Source: DAITAZ01 sp036824045
Lineage (GTDB): Bacteria > Pseudomonadota > Gammaproteobacteria > Burkholderiales > Rhodocyclaceae
Direction: 5' to 3'
NCBI GenBank assembly: GCA_036824045.1
Contig: DAITAZ010000024.1
Span: 1 to 58,009 of the forward strand
Length of the DNA stretch: 58,009 nucleotides
A model generated the notes under the pieces. The model did not search any database. It was not told the DNA's origin and saw nothing but the letters and a program-made list of their open reading frames with translations. Positions 8,084-17,117 of this stretch are shown here, piece after piece. Within the stretch, counting starts at the first letter, position 1. Each line of letters begins with the position of its first letter. Both the position numbers and the translations under genes were made by a program.

Positions 8084-8908
8084 TCAGACGATCAGGGGCG
8101 GCTCGCCTGCCAAGGCGGCTGTCCACTGCCGATGGAGACGGGGGGTGGCTGCCGCCACGACCGAGCGCTTCCAAGGGGATGCCGCATCGAAGTCGCCCTG
8201 CTCCAGCGAGCAGAACGCGCCTCCGGCTTCTTCAACGATCAAGCGGCCCGCTGCATAGTCCCAAAGCATTTGCCCGCCATGGAGATACACATCCAGCCGG
8301 CCAGCTGCGATGTAACACCACTCCAGGCAACTGGAGCCGAAATGGCGCTGGGAGAAAAACGGTGGTTGCGTGGCCAATCGATCGGCAAGCTCTCGCGGGA
8401 TGCGCTTGAAGTCGATGCCGGCCACGGCCTGCTTGAGGTCGGGATGGGCGGGCCGCAGGGGCAGGCGCATGCCGTTGAGGTAAGCGCCGCAACCCTTTTC
8501 TGCGTAGAAGGCCTCTTCAGTGGCGGGGTTGTACACAACTCCGATCACCGGGCGCTGGTTGCGATAAAGCGCCACGGACGTAGTGAAGAAAGGGATGCCA
8601 TTGACGAAGTTGGTGGTTCCGTCGATGGGATCAATGATCCAAAGCCCATCGCTGCTCTGCTCCCAGGTTAGCCGCTGCTCCTCGGGTGTCATTTCCTCCC
8701 CCAGTGCGGGCAGCTCAGCAAAGACCGGGAGTCTCTCCGCCAGCCATGCCTGGGCCGCAATATCCGTCTCGGTGCACAGCGATCCATCTGCCTTGTGGCT
8801 GCGTGCTGCCTTGAGGTAGCTGGGCATGATGACCTCCCGGGCCAATTGGCGGATGAGTTCCACCAGCGCCAGGCAAAGGGGGGAGACACCGTAGTTGCGT
8901 TTTTTCAT
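8084..8908 (-). CDS. Inositol monophosphatase family protein
   Basis: This 274-residue protein carries the complete lithium-sensitive phosphatase signature: GEE at 70-72, the metal-binding DPIDGTTNF at 93-101, and WDYAAG at 216-221. Members are Mg-dependent and hydrolyse inositol monophosphate, 3'-phosphoadenosine 5'-phosphate or sugar phosphates. The exact substrate cannot be read here. It is not obviously SuhB, whose neighbours are usually different. The ATG at 8908 is preceded by AGGAACCGACC. The redoxin gene upstream on the same strand ends 69 bp away, so the two may be co-transcribed. Being next to cbb genes, a role as a sugar bisphosphatase is conceivable but unsupported. Confidence 0.88.
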   Translation of the reverse strand: MKKRNYGVSPLCLALVELIRQLAREVIMPSYLKAARSHKADGSLCTETDIAAQAWLAERLPVFAELPALGEEMTPEEQRLTWEQSSDGLWIIDPIDGTTNFVNGIPFFTTSVALYRNQRPVIGVVYNPATEEAFYAEKGCGAYLNGMRLPLRPAHPDLKQAVAGIDFKRIPRELADRLATQPPFFSQRHFGSSCLEWCYIAAGRLDVYLHGGQMLWDYAAGRLIVEEAGGAFCSLEQGDFDAASPWKRSVVAAATPRLHRQWTAALAGEPPLIV

Positions 8909-8977
8909 GGTCGGTTCCTGGACGGCCGATGCAGACGAACGGCTCGGTGGGAGTTTACGGCCAGAGGCCCTGCACCT

Positions 8978-9535
8978 TCAGGGCGTTTTCCACTTTATGG
9001 AGCAGCCAATACTCGGGATTTGTTCCACGGGGCCCCTTCCCGTTTCGGCGATCTGGACCATCGCGTCGAAAAGCTCACGTTTGGCGTCGGGCGGAGCCGA
9101 TTCCTTGCGGGAGGCGTCGAGCCGTCCCCGGTACTGGAGCCGCAGGTCGGCGTTGTATCCGAAGAAATCCGGCGTGCAAACAGCTCCGTACTCCCGGGCG
9201 ATGGCTTGGGTTTCATCCAGCAGGTAAGGGAAAGTGAAACCCTTGTCTGAGGCCAGGCGCACCATGTGGTCCCAGGAGTCTTCCGGGTAGTCTGTCGGGT
9301 CGTTGGACATGATTGCTGCCACCCCGATTCCCAAGGCCTGCAGCGCCGAAGCATCGCGCACGATTCGATCGATCACCGCCTTGACGTAGGGGCAGTGGTT
9401 GCAGATGAACATCAGCAGCAATCCCCGAGTACCGCGGACGCTCGCCAGCGTATGCCGGGAGCCGTCCACCCCGGGCAGATCAAAATCAAATGCGGGCTGT
9501 CCAAAATCACAAATAGGGGGACTGAGGCTCACCAT
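8978..9535 (-). CDS. Thioredoxin-fold redoxin family protein
   Basis: This 185-residue protein has the AhpC/TSA thioredoxin-like fold. The motif FICNHCPYVK places cysteines at residues 45 and 48 in a CNHC arrangement instead of thioredoxin's CGPC. Downstream are a predicted helix-strand pattern, an AREYGAVCTPDFF segment (the cis-Pro TP), and another cysteine near the C-terminus. No signal peptide is visible, so it is probably cytosolic. It likely reduces disulfides or peroxides; the substrate is unknown. The start ATG at 9535 follows GGAG, and the 87-bp gap to the divergent rsmE start must hold promoters for both. Confidence 0.8.
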   Translation of the reverse strand: MVSLSPPICDFGQPAFDFDLPGVDGSRHTLASVRGTRGLLLMFICNHCPYVKAVIDRIVRDASALQALGIGVAAIMSNDPTDYPEDSWDHMVRLASDKGFTFPYLLDETQAIAREYGAVCTPDFFGYNADLRLQYRGRLDASRKESAPPDAKRELFDAMVQIAETGRGPVEQIPSIGCSIKWKTP

Positions 9536-9610
9536 GGAGAACTCCGCGGAACGCGATCAGGAATGGTCTGGAGGATTGAGGGACCCCGCAGCATCGCCGT
9601 GGGTGGCACC

Positions 9611-9616
9611 TATAAT
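9611..9616 (+). promoter_or_regulatory. -10 box directly upstream of rsmE
   Basis: A consensus TATAAT lies only 6 bp before the rsmE ATG at 9623, and no Shine-Dalgarno sequence fits between them. Transcription would begin at or next to the start codon, suggesting a leaderless message. No good -35 stands 16-18 bp upstream. Confidence 0.5.
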
Positions 9617-9622
9617 AGCACG

Positions 9623-10348
9623 ATGATTCCACGCTTCTTTTGCCCCACTCCGCTACGTCCGGGTGTCATTTCGGTATTGCCCGAGGCAATTTCCAATCAT
9701 GTAGTTCGCGTATTGCGCCTAAAAGTGTATGATCACCTTACGCTGTTCGACGGGACTGGCGGAGAGTATCTGGCGCAACTCGTCAGCGCGGGTCGCAAGG
9801 CTGAGGTGGAGGTGATCGCCTTCGATCCAGTGGAACGCGAATCTCCGATTGTGGTCCACCTTGCCCAGAGTCTTGCGGTGGCGGACAAGATGGACTGGGT
9901 GGTGCAGAAAGCAGTCGAACTGGGTGTAAGCGCAATCGTGCCGGTGGCTTCTGAGCGCAGTGTGCTCAAGCTCGCTGGAGAGAGGGCGGCGAAGCGTGTT
10001 GCGCACTGGCAAGCGGTGGCGGTGGCGGCGTGCGAGCAGTGCGGCAGAAACCGCATCCCTCGGGTGGATGAGGTCCAGGACTTGAGACAGCTATTGGCGG
10101 CCGGACCGGAGTTGGGTGCCCGGTACATCCTTGCGCCAGGGGCTGAATCAAGGCCAGGAAACCTGCCACGCCCGGTGGGCGTGGTGACCGTGCTGGTTGG
10201 GCCAGAGGGGGGGTTCAGCCCGGCGGAACTGGGTGCTGCCGCAGCGCAGGGGTGGCATCCCCTTGGGATGGGGCCCCGCATTTTGCGAACGGAAACGGCT
10301 GGCTTGGCCGTGCTGTCCGCACTGAATACTCGTTTCGGCGATGCCTGA
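9623..10348 (+). CDS. rsmE: 16S rRNA (uracil1498-N3)-methyltransferase
   Basis: This 241-residue protein is RsmE of the SPOUT superfamily, which methylates N3 of U1498 in 16S rRNA using S-adenosylmethionine. The family signature appears as EQCGRNRIP near 138, GPEGGFSP at 193-200, and GPRILRTETA near 218-226, which together form the trefoil-knot cofactor site. The N-terminal PUA-like domain covers about residues 1-70. The ATG at 9623 (MIPRFF) is the family start; the frame is open further upstream, but that stretch overlaps the divergent redoxin gene. The start has no ribosome binding site and a TATAAT box 6 bp before it, consistent with leaderless translation. Confidence 0.95.
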   Translation: MIPRFFCPTPLRPGVISVLPEAISNHVVRVLRLKVYDHLTLFDGTGGEYLAQLVSAGRKAEVEVIAFDPVERESPIVVHLAQSLAVADKMDWVVQKAVELGVSAIVPVASERSVLKLAGERAAKRVAHWQAVAVAACEQCGRNRIPRVDEVQDLRQLLAAGPELGARYILAPGAESRPGNLPRPVGVVTVLVGPEGGFSPAELGAAAAQGWHPLGMGPRILRTETAGLAVLSALNTRFGDA

Positions 10349-10516
10349 CGAAATCTGTATCGTTTATTGATGCAACGAGCCCGGCTGATGCCGGATGCCG
10401 AGCAAGTCAGCCGAGCGGGTGATGAGTGGGCGACGATGCCGATCCCCGTGTTTCGGAGCCAGATGCTCTGTCGGCTCCAACGATCGGGATGAGAGCCTGT
10501 GAGTGGAGGTTGGACA

Positions 10517-10879
10517 ATGGAGTCTTTCAAGACGTCCGCGGCGCAATTGTTGGAACGTCTCCCGGGGCCTTCCTCGGAGCACTGGCTGGCGGGGGAGCGG
10601 TTTGTGCGGGCGATGCGCCATGGCAGCATGTCGCTGGAGATGTATGCGCCGGTTGGGCGCGATCCGCAAACCCCACACGAGCAGGATGAACTTTACTTTG
10701 TTCATTCGGGGTTTTCGGAGCTGGTGATCGAGGGCTGCCGCTATCCCTGCGAGCCGGGGGACGCCTTTTTCGTACCGGCGGGTGCTGAACATCGCTTTGA
10801 GAATTTCAGTTCTGATTTTTCCACCTGGGTGGTGTTTTGGGGCCCCAAGGGAGGGGAGTCGGCAAACGACGAAAGCTGA
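10517..10879 (+). CDS. Small cupin-domain protein
   Basis: This 120-residue protein is a single cupin barrel. Motif 1 is seen as PHEQDELYFVHSG and motif 2 as PGDAFFVPAGAEHRFEN, giving metal-ligand candidates at the histidine and glutamate of the first motif and the histidine of the second. The function is unknown; such cupins may bind a small ligand, act as isomerases, or act as dioxygenases. The ATG at 10517 is preceded by GGAGG with 7-nt spacing, better than the GTG at 10499. It ends 20 bp before the polyphosphate kinase gene on the same strand, so the pair is probably an operon. Nothing ties its ligand to polyphosphate. Confidence 0.8.
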   Translation: MESFKTSAAQLLERLPGPSSEHWLAGERFVRAMRHGSMSLEMYAPVGRDPQTPHEQDELYFVHSGFSELVIEGCRYPCEPGDAFFVPAGAEHRFENFSSDFSTWVVFWGPKGGESANDES

Positions 10880-10899
10880 CCTCGGGAGATGGTCGTTTG

Positions 10900-12399
10900 A
10901 TGTCTACAACGGCTAGCCGGAAAGGGACCATGCTGCCCCCTCCTAGCTTGACGCCTTTGGATCGCGAAGCGTACGAGGCCCGGGTGGCCCTGCTGAGGGC
11001 CGATCTGCTTGATGCCCAGGTGGACGTGGGGCAAGCAAAGCAATTTCCCGTACTCATCCTGATCAACGGATTCGATACCGCCGGCCGCAGTGAAATGCTG
11101 CATCTGCTCAACGAGTGGATGGATCCTCGCCACGTTCACACCGTTGCGTTGCCGCCGCCTTCAAGGCGAGGGCGACATCGCCCCTGGCTGTGGCGGCACT
11201 GGCAGGGATTGCCAGCCCGGGGCGGGCTGGGGGTGTTGTTTGGGGGATGGTGTGGTGAGTTGATCGAAGCGCGCTTGGGCCGTAGCGTAGGACGCAAAGC
11301 GTTTGAGCGACGACTGCAGGATATCCTGGGCCTGGAGACAATGTTGGCTGCGGAGGGGGCCCTGATCCTGAAGTTCTGGTTTCATGTGGATGAGGGCATC
11401 CAAGCGGAACGCCTGCGCAAGTTATCGGAAGAGGCGGATACGCGTTGGAGAGTGACCAAGGACGAATGGCGGCGACTGCGCCACTATGGCCGCCACTTGC
11501 GCATCGTTGAGCGATTGTTGGTGGCTACCCATACGAGCGATGCGCCGTGGGTGGCGGTGGACGGCGCGTGCCCGAGAGCACGGGCGATCCATGTGGGGAC
11601 GGTACTGCTGAATGCCCTGCGCCAGCGCCTTGTCCATCCGCCGGAGTTTACGGGCGCTGATCGGGAGGAAGCGCACATGGCCGAATTTCCTCCCCTGCCA
11701 ACTCCCGGGGTTCGCCCCCTGATGGCCGAACCCCGGTATGAGGCCTTGCTTGAGAAGTACCAAGGGCGTCTCGCCAGGCTTGCTCGGGAACTGGCGCAGA
11801 GTCGCAGATCCTTGGTGGTGGTGTTCGAAGGGATGGACGCTGCGGGAAAGGGGGGCGCCATCCGACGGGTTGCGTCGGCGCTCGATGCGCGCCAGGTCCG
11901 GATTGTACCGGTGGCCGCGCCGACGGATGAAGAGCGGGGCCACCACTACCTGTGGCGCTTCTGGCGTCAGTTGCCGGCCCCGGGCTGCGTCACGATCTTT
12001 GATCGCTCGTGGTATGGGCGCGTGCTGGTGGAGCGGGTGGAGGGATATTCCACCGAAACGCAGTGGCGTCGTGCCTACCGGGAGATCGCCGAGTTTGAAG
12101 GGCAACTCGACGCAGGCGGCATTGTGGTGGTCAAGCTGTGGCTGCAAGTCAGCCCGGACGAGCAGTTGCGCAGGTTCCGGGAGCGAGAGAGCACCCGCTT
12201 CAAGCGCTTCAAGATCACACCGGACGACTGGCGAAACCGGGAAAAAGCACCTCGATACGCGGTAGCAGTACAGGAGATGCTTGCGCGAACGAGCTCCGAA
12301 GCGTTCCCCTGGAAGTGGGTGGATGCAGACGACAAATACAGGGCGAGAGTCCAGGTTCTCAAACATCTGTGCGATCGCCTGGAGGCAGCGCTGGGCTGA
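10900..12399 (+). CDS. PPK2-family polyphosphate:AMP phosphotransferase, two-domain type
   Basis: This 499-residue protein holds two tandem PPK2 domains, the layout of class II PPK2 enzymes that make ADP from AMP and polyphosphate. The C-terminal domain looks active: Walker A GMDAAGKGG at about 311-319, Walker B DRSWYGR at 368-374, and a conserved arginine-rich lid. The N-terminal domain has a decayed Walker A, GFDTAGRS at 57-64, where the usual lysine is arginine. This fits one catalytic and one structural domain. The ATG at 10900 follows GGGAGA. The gene would let the cell use stored polyphosphate to recycle AMP. Confidence 0.9.
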   Translation: MSTTASRKGTMLPPPSLTPLDREAYEARVALLRADLLDAQVDVGQAKQFPVLILINGFDTAGRSEMLHLLNEWMDPRHVHTVALPPPSRRGRHRPWLWRHWQGLPARGGLGVLFGGWCGELIEARLGRSVGRKAFERRLQDILGLETMLAAEGALILKFWFHVDEGIQAERLRKLSEEADTRWRVTKDEWRRLRHYGRHLRIVERLLVATHTSDAPWVAVDGACPRARAIHVGTVLLNALRQRLVHPPEFTGADREEAHMAEFPPLPTPGVRPLMAEPRYEALLEKYQGRLARLARELAQSRRSLVVVFEGMDAAGKGGAIRRVASALDARQVRIVPVAAPTDEERGHHYLWRFWRQLPAPGCVTIFDRSWYGRVLVERVEGYSTETQWRRAYREIAEFEGQLDAGGIVVVKLWLQVSPDEQLRRFRERESTRFKRFKITPDDWRNREKAPRYAVAVQEMLARTSSEAFPWKWVDADDKYRARVQVLKHLCDRLEAALG

Positions 12400-12765
12400 T
12401 CAGCAGCCAGATCCCTCAGGATTCAGAGCGGGCCAGCACGCGGGTAAGCAGCGGGCGATCCGCTGCAGTTCAAGAATGTCTCTCCCCAGTGAGCGCAGGG
12501 AGCCTATTTCTGAGGCGGTTGATACGGCGCGGCGCAATGTGGCCAAGCTGGTAAGACCCTTGCCGCTGTCTTGCGTTGCCCTCAGGCGCTTCTTCAGGGC
12601 AATGCAGGGGGGCGGGAGGCCTGCCCGCGCGCCTTGCGGGGCCCTTTTGCCACGGACCATCTGGAACTGTTGAGGACTAGGTCAGTGGATCAAGCAAGAG
12701 TTCGTAGCGCGATGGCGAAGACCATCGCGCCAGAGCAAGTTGGCAGGCGGCGACGTAGTACAAGG
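12400..12765. other. Gene-poor gap after the polyphosphate kinase
   Basis: No convincing gene lies here. A 9-bp hairpin with a CGAAGA loop (GCGCGATGG at 12707-12715, complement at 12722-12730) has no T-run. An 86-codon minus-strand reading frame (12400-12660) has no clear ribosome binding site and no recognisable domain. Confidence 0.4.
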
Positions 12766-12818
12766 AAAAAAAACCGGCCGGGGAGGGAGAGGGAGGGATG
12801 TCAATGTCCCGGCCGGGG
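12766..12818 (-). terminator. Terminator of the orphan binding-protein gene
   Basis: Read on the minus strand, two CCGGCC-rich blocks (12809-12818 and 12774-12783) can pair over about 9 bp around a loop of roughly 25 nt, and are followed directly by TTTTTTTT (12773-12766). It lies 90 bp beyond the stop of the binding-protein gene. Confidence 0.7.
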
Positions 12819-12907
12819 TTGGAAACCAATTTATTGCAGAGTTCTATCAACGCAACCAGCGTTTGATTCTTGGCTGATCACGCAAGCCGCGGCACTTTAC
12901 ACGGTTT

Positions 12908-14098
12908 TTATCGAAGAAGTGGCTTCTGCCGTTCCTCCGGATACGCGTAGATCACTTGGCCGCGGCGGACTTCTCCCATGACCGGCACGCGGAGATCGTC
13001 GATCGTCTCATGGTCGGAACGGGAGAAGGGGCGATCATAAGCCATGATGACGCCGTCCACACGTTCACTGAGGTTTTCCAGGGCTTCGCGGATGCGTGGC
13101 CCTTCAGTGCTTCCGGCCTGCCGGATGGCTGCCACGAGCAACAGGGCGGAATCATAGCCTTGAGCGGCGGAAACCGGGGAGGGAATGCGCAACGAACGGA
13201 AGGCGTTCTGGTATGCCTTGATGAATGCTTCCCTTCGGGGTGTTCCTCCCTCCTGGATGAAGGTCTGGGGCATCCTTGCACCTTCCGCGTTGGGGCCCGC
13301 GCGATCGATGAAGCTGGACATGGAGAGCGTCCAGCTTCCGATGATGGGAGCGTTCCAGCCGAGCTTGGCCATGTCGTTGGCGATCACGGCCAGTTCCGGT
13401 CCGATCCCGTAGGTGAGCACAGCCTGAGCGCCCGCATCCCGGGCGCGGGAGAGCTGGCGGGTCATGTCCACGTCGCCGACGTTGAAACGCTCCACCCGCA
13501 ATGGGCGCACAGCTTTGCGCGCCAGCGCCGCTTCCAGGTCCTCGCGTCCGAGTTGCCCGTAGTTGGTGGTGTCGTGGAGGATGGCAAGCTTGCGCAAATG
13601 GCGCCTTTCCACTGCATCCTCAACGATCATCGTTGCCTGGATGGTATCGCTGGCAGACACCCGGAAAACATAGTTGTCCGGATACTGGGGAGGAAGAAAC
13701 TGGCGGGTGATGATTGATCCGGTCGCCACTGACGTGATGACGGGAATCCGGGCCTCCTGGTAGTGCCGTTGAGAGGCAAGCGCAACGCCGGTGTTCACGA
13801 TGCCCAGGCCGGCTACTACCTTGTCTTTTCGCACCAATTCCTGAACAACCTGGGCGCCACGTTCATTGCGGCCCTCGTCGTCCTTTTCCACGAGGAGCAG
13901 AGGGCGACCCAACACTCCGCCGGCAGCGTTGGCTTCCTTGATCGCCAGACGGATGCCGTTCAACATGGAGATGCCCATGGGGCTGGACCCACCGGTGAAC
14001 GGTCCCGACACGCCGATGCGAACCGGCTCAGTCCCCCACACCTTGGTCAAGGGGAGGAGGAAAAGGCAACACAGCAATTGACGGACTCTGCGCAGCAT
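12908..14098 (-). CDS. Branched-chain amino acid-type (LivK-like) periplasmic binding protein
   Basis: This 396-residue protein begins with a signal peptide, MLRRVRQLLCCLFLLPL, likely cut after residue 20. It then shows the type I periplasmic-binding fold: VRIGVSGPFTGGSSPMG, and the EANAAGGVLGRPLLLVEKDDEG region typical of LivK-family receptors. The ligand is unknown; members bind amino acids, amides, urea or aromatic acids. No LivHMGF permease or ATPase genes flank it. Instead it faces a PAS sensor kinase gene across a 306-bp gap, so it may deliver ligand information to that kinase and not to a transporter (inference). The ATG at 14098 has only a weak ribosome binding site. Confidence 0.85.
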   Translation of the reverse strand: MLRRVRQLLCCLFLLPLTKVWGTEPVRIGVSGPFTGGSSPMGISMLNGIRLAIKEANAAGGVLGRPLLLVEKDDEGRNERGAQVVQELVRKDKVVAGLGIVNTGVALASQRHYQEARIPVITSVATGSIITRQFLPPQYPDNYVFRVSASDTIQATMIVEDAVERRHLRKLAILHDTTNYGQLGREDLEAALARKAVRPLRVERFNVGDVDMTRQLSRARDAGAQAVLTYGIGPELAVIANDMAKLGWNAPIIGSWTLSMSSFIDRAGPNAEGARMPQTFIQEGGTPRREAFIKAYQNAFRSLRIPSPVSAAQGYDSALLLVAAIRQAGSTEGPRIREALENLSERVDGVIMAYDRPFSRSDHETIDDLRVPVMGEVRRGQVIYAYPEERQKPLLR

Positions 14099-14404
14099 GG
14101 GGCAACGGGGGGTTTCACTCGGACTTGGCGATGATCGGCGGAAGCTATCATCGGCGCGTGGCTGCGCTCTATCAGGAGCTTCCCGAACATGCGTTGCGCG
14201 CGAGAGCTTCGCGAGCACTTCGTCCCCGGATTTTTCCTCACCGGGCTTGGGTCAGGGTATGTCCGAATGGCCCGACGGTCCATGCACCGGAAGAATCGAG
14301 GCATAGCCGTGCCATACAGGCCGTGAGCGCCGGATTGCCAGGCTTTGTTCCTCGGAATCCGGCGCTCAGCAAGTGCGTAAGTTGGCCCACAACAACAAAC
14401 AGAT
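14099..14404. other. Divergent intergenic region, binding protein / sensor kinase
   Basis: The 306 bp between two diverging genes must carry both promoters, but I see no near-consensus -35/-10 pair and no clear palindrome. The reading frames crossing it are shadows of the neighbouring genes. Confidence 0.5.
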
Positions 14405-17116
14405 ATGTCCCCACGCGAGTTTCCGAGCATCACTCCTCGACAGTCCGTAGCGTCGCCCTCGGCCACCGGCTGGTACTGGACGGCGCCCTATCTGGCGGTC
14501 GCGATCTTTGCCGTGGCCATGCTGATGCTCGTCTGGGGGCTGCAGGCACGGGAGAGGGAGGTCGAAGCCGGTGCCTTGGCTCGGGATGCCCGCTGGGCCG
14601 AGCAGACCATGCGTTTGCATCTGCAATCGAATCACGATTTCGTCCAGCAACTGGCGAGGGAGTTGGCGGAAGGCGCGTTGGATCGAGGACAGTTTCAGGT
14701 ACGCGCCACGCAGCACATCGCCAACAACCCGGCCCTGACCTACATCGCCTGGGTGGATGCCCAGCAGGTGGTCCGGTGGACGGCGCCCTTCGACAACACG
14801 GAGTGGATAGCCGGGGACCGTCTTGCCGGCAATCAACCCCAGGCGTTCTCGCGGGCTCACACCACCGGTGGGGCGACCTATGGTGATCCCTACACCACGA
14901 ATCGTGGCGTTCCCGTCATCGAGTTCTACATGCCGGTGCAACGGGGGCGGGAGTTCCTGGGCGTGGTAACGGCGGTGTATTCCCTGGACGGGATCGTTCG
15001 CCATTTGGTGCCCCACTGGTTTGGCGACAAGTACCGGCTGGCCATCATTGGACCGGAAGGGGCACAGCTGGCAGCCAACTCCGCCACAACGCCGCTGGAT
15101 GAGGATCTGACCTACGCGATTCCCTTTGATCCTCCCGGGCAAGGGCTGACGCTGCGGGCGGTTTCTTTCAGTGGGGAGTCGCCTTGGCTTCGGCACATCC
15201 CTCAGGTGCTGATATTTGGTCTCTCGCTTCTGGTTGTATGGACGCTTTGGGCGCTACGCACCCACTTCAAGCGCCGGGTCCAGGTGGAGAAAGAACGGGA
15301 CCAGCTATTCAACGTGTCGCTCGACATCCTCTGCATCCTCAATGTGGACGGGAGTTTCCGGCGCACTAACCCGGCCTTCGAGCGCATCCTCGGGCTGACG
15401 CCAGACGCCTTGCGAGGGCAGCTGTTGCTCGATTTCCTGCATCCGGAGGATGTGGCAGGAACGGTAGATAGCTTGCGCGCGCTGGCTCGCGGGCAGGGGG
15501 TGGCGTTCGAGGTGAGGTTCCGTTGTGCGGACAGTCAGTATCGCTGGCTGGCCTGGAGCATTAATCCGGTGCTGGAGCAGAAGCGCTTCTACGCGGTTGC
15601 CCACGACATTACCCGAAGGCGGGCGGCGGACGACGCACTGCGTTCGGAGTACGCCTTCCGGAAGGCAATGGAGGAGTCCGTTGCAACTGGATTGCGGGCG
15701 ATTGATCGGGAAGGGCGCGTGACCTACGTGAATCCGGCATTTTGCGAAATGGTCGGTTTCGCCCCCGAAGAACTGTTGGGTCGTTGTCCTCCCTTTCCCT
15801 ACTGGCCGCCGGAGGAGGAGCACAACCTGGAGCGTGCGGTTCAACTGACTCTGAAAGGTGAAGCGCCCAAGAGCGGGTTTGAATTGCGCATCATGCGCAA
15901 GAACGGCCAGCGGATCGATGTGCGGCTCTACATCTCGCCTTTGATCGACAGCGCGGGAAGGCACACGGGGTGGATGGGTGCGATGCACGACATCACTGAG
16001 CCCCGTCGTATTCGCGCGGAACTGGAAGCCGCGCACGAACGCTTCGTGGCGGTACTGGACGGGCTGGATACGGCTGTACACGTGGCCGACGCGGGAACGG
16101 ACGAAATCCTCTACGCCAACCGGGCTTTCAAGGCGATCTACGGGTTTGATGCGGTGGGGCGCAACCGAAGGGCGCTCACCGTGGGCGCTGTCCCGGAAGG
16201 GGTCAAGCAGGACGGATACGCGCTCGTGGCCGCCAGCCAAAGCTTGCCTGCGGAACTCTTCGACGGTGAGGTGCAGAACGCGCTTTCGGGGCGCTGGTAC
16301 CACCTCAGGGAGCGTGCGGCGCGCTGGGTTGATGGGCGTGTGGTGCGCATGGCGATGGCAACCGACATCACTGACCGGAAATACATCGAGGAAGTCAATC
16401 TCCAGCAGCAGGAGCGGTTACAGCAAACCGCCCGTCTGATCACCATGGGCGAAATGGCTTCGACCCTGGCCCATGAGTTGAACCAGCCCCTCGCCGCGAT
16501 CGCCAACTACAGCATGGGCTGTGTAAACCGTTTGCAGTCGGGTGCATACCGTCCCGAGGACCTGCTTGCCGCCATGCAGAAGGCCAGTTTCCAGGCGGAT
16601 CGCGCGGGAAAAATCATTCGCCGGGTCCGGGAGTTCGTGAAAAAAAGCGAGCCGAATCGGAGCGAGGTTGCACTCGCCGACGTGGTCGACGATGCGCTGG
16701 GATTTGCGGAGATCGAAGCACGCAAGGCGGGCGTACGGCTGGTGGTGGTTCTACCGCATGACTTGCCCAGGATATTCGCCGACCGGATCATGATCGAACA
16801 GGTGATCCTCAATTTGGTGAAGAATGGCATTGATGCGATGGTCCATACACCCAGGCATCAGCGGGAGTTGAAAATCTCAGCAAAAGCTGGCTCAGATAAC
16901 ATGCTGGAGGTTTCGGTTGCTGACCGCGGCCATGGAATTGCCCCGGATGCGATGGAAAAGCTGTTTGCTCCGTTCTACACCACCAAGTCCGAGGGGATGG
17001 GAATGGGCTTGAACATCTGCAGATCCATCATCGAGTTCCACAAAGGCCGTCTTTGGGCTGCAAGCAACCCGGCGGGCGGTACGGTTTTCCATTTCACCTT
17101 GCCTCAAGAGGGCTGA
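14405..17116 (+). CDS. Membrane sensor histidine kinase with three PAS domains
   Basis: This 903-residue kinase has a transmembrane helix at about 27-46, a periplasmic sensor domain of about 215 residues, and a second helix near 265-286. Three PAS modules follow, at roughly 295-415, 416-540 and 545-660. The dimerisation domain has the phosphorylated histidine H690 in LAHELNQPLAAI, and the ATPase domain ends with DRGHGIAP and GMGMGLNICRSI. The HELNQPL context is that of FixL/DctB-type kinases. The partner is the FixJ-like regulator starting one base after its stop. The divergent binding-protein gene suggests a small-molecule signal. The start has only a weak ribosome binding site. Confidence 0.92.
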   Translation: MSPREFPSITPRQSVASPSATGWYWTAPYLAVAIFAVAMLMLVWGLQAREREVEAGALARDARWAEQTMRLHLQSNHDFVQQLARELAEGALDRGQFQVRATQHIANNPALTYIAWVDAQQVVRWTAPFDNTEWIAGDRLAGNQPQAFSRAHTTGGATYGDPYTTNRGVPVIEFYMPVQRGREFLGVVTAVYSLDGIVRHLVPHWFGDKYRLAIIGPEGAQLAANSATTPLDEDLTYAIPFDPPGQGLTLRAVSFSGESPWLRHIPQVLIFGLSLLVVWTLWALRTHFKRRVQVEKERDQLFNVSLDILCILNVDGSFRRTNPAFERILGLTPDALRGQLLLDFLHPEDVAGTVDSLRALARGQGVAFEVRFRCADSQYRWLAWSINPVLEQKRFYAVAHDITRRRAADDALRSEYAFRKAMEESVATGLRAIDREGRVTYVNPAFCEMVGFAPEELLGRCPPFPYWPPEEEHNLERAVQLTLKGEAPKSGFELRIMRKNGQRIDVRLYISPLIDSAGRHTGWMGAMHDITEPRRIRAELEAAHERFVAVLDGLDTAVHVADAGTDEILYANRAFKAIYGFDAVGRNRRALTVGAVPEGVKQDGYALVAASQSLPAELFDGEVQNALSGRWYHLRERAARWVDGRVVRMAMATDITDRKYIEEVNLQQQERLQQTARLITMGEMASTLAHELNQPLAAIANYSMGCVNRLQSGAYRPEDLLAAMQKASFQADRAGKIIRRVREFVKKSEPNRSEVALADVVDDALGFAEIEARKAGVRLVVVLPHDLPRIFADRIMIEQVILNLVKNGIDAMVHTPRHQRELKISAKAGSDNMLEVSVADRGHGIAPDAMEKLFAPFYTTKSEGMGMGLNICRSIIEFHKGRLWAASNPAGGTVFHFTLPQEG

Positions 17117-17117
17117 T

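Noticed and set aside
12400..12660. 86-codon reading frame on the minus strand next to the polyphosphate kinase
   Set aside because: No clear ribosome binding site, no recognisable domain, composition like random GC-rich frame; kept only as part of a gene-poor gap.
12774..12818. Repeated CCGGCCGGGG as a possible repeat family
   Set aside because: Only two copies; with the adjacent A8 (T8 on the minus strand) they are best explained as a terminator.
15305..16303. 332-codon frame antisense to the PAS kinase
   Set aside because: Shadow of the kinase reading frame with no domain pattern.
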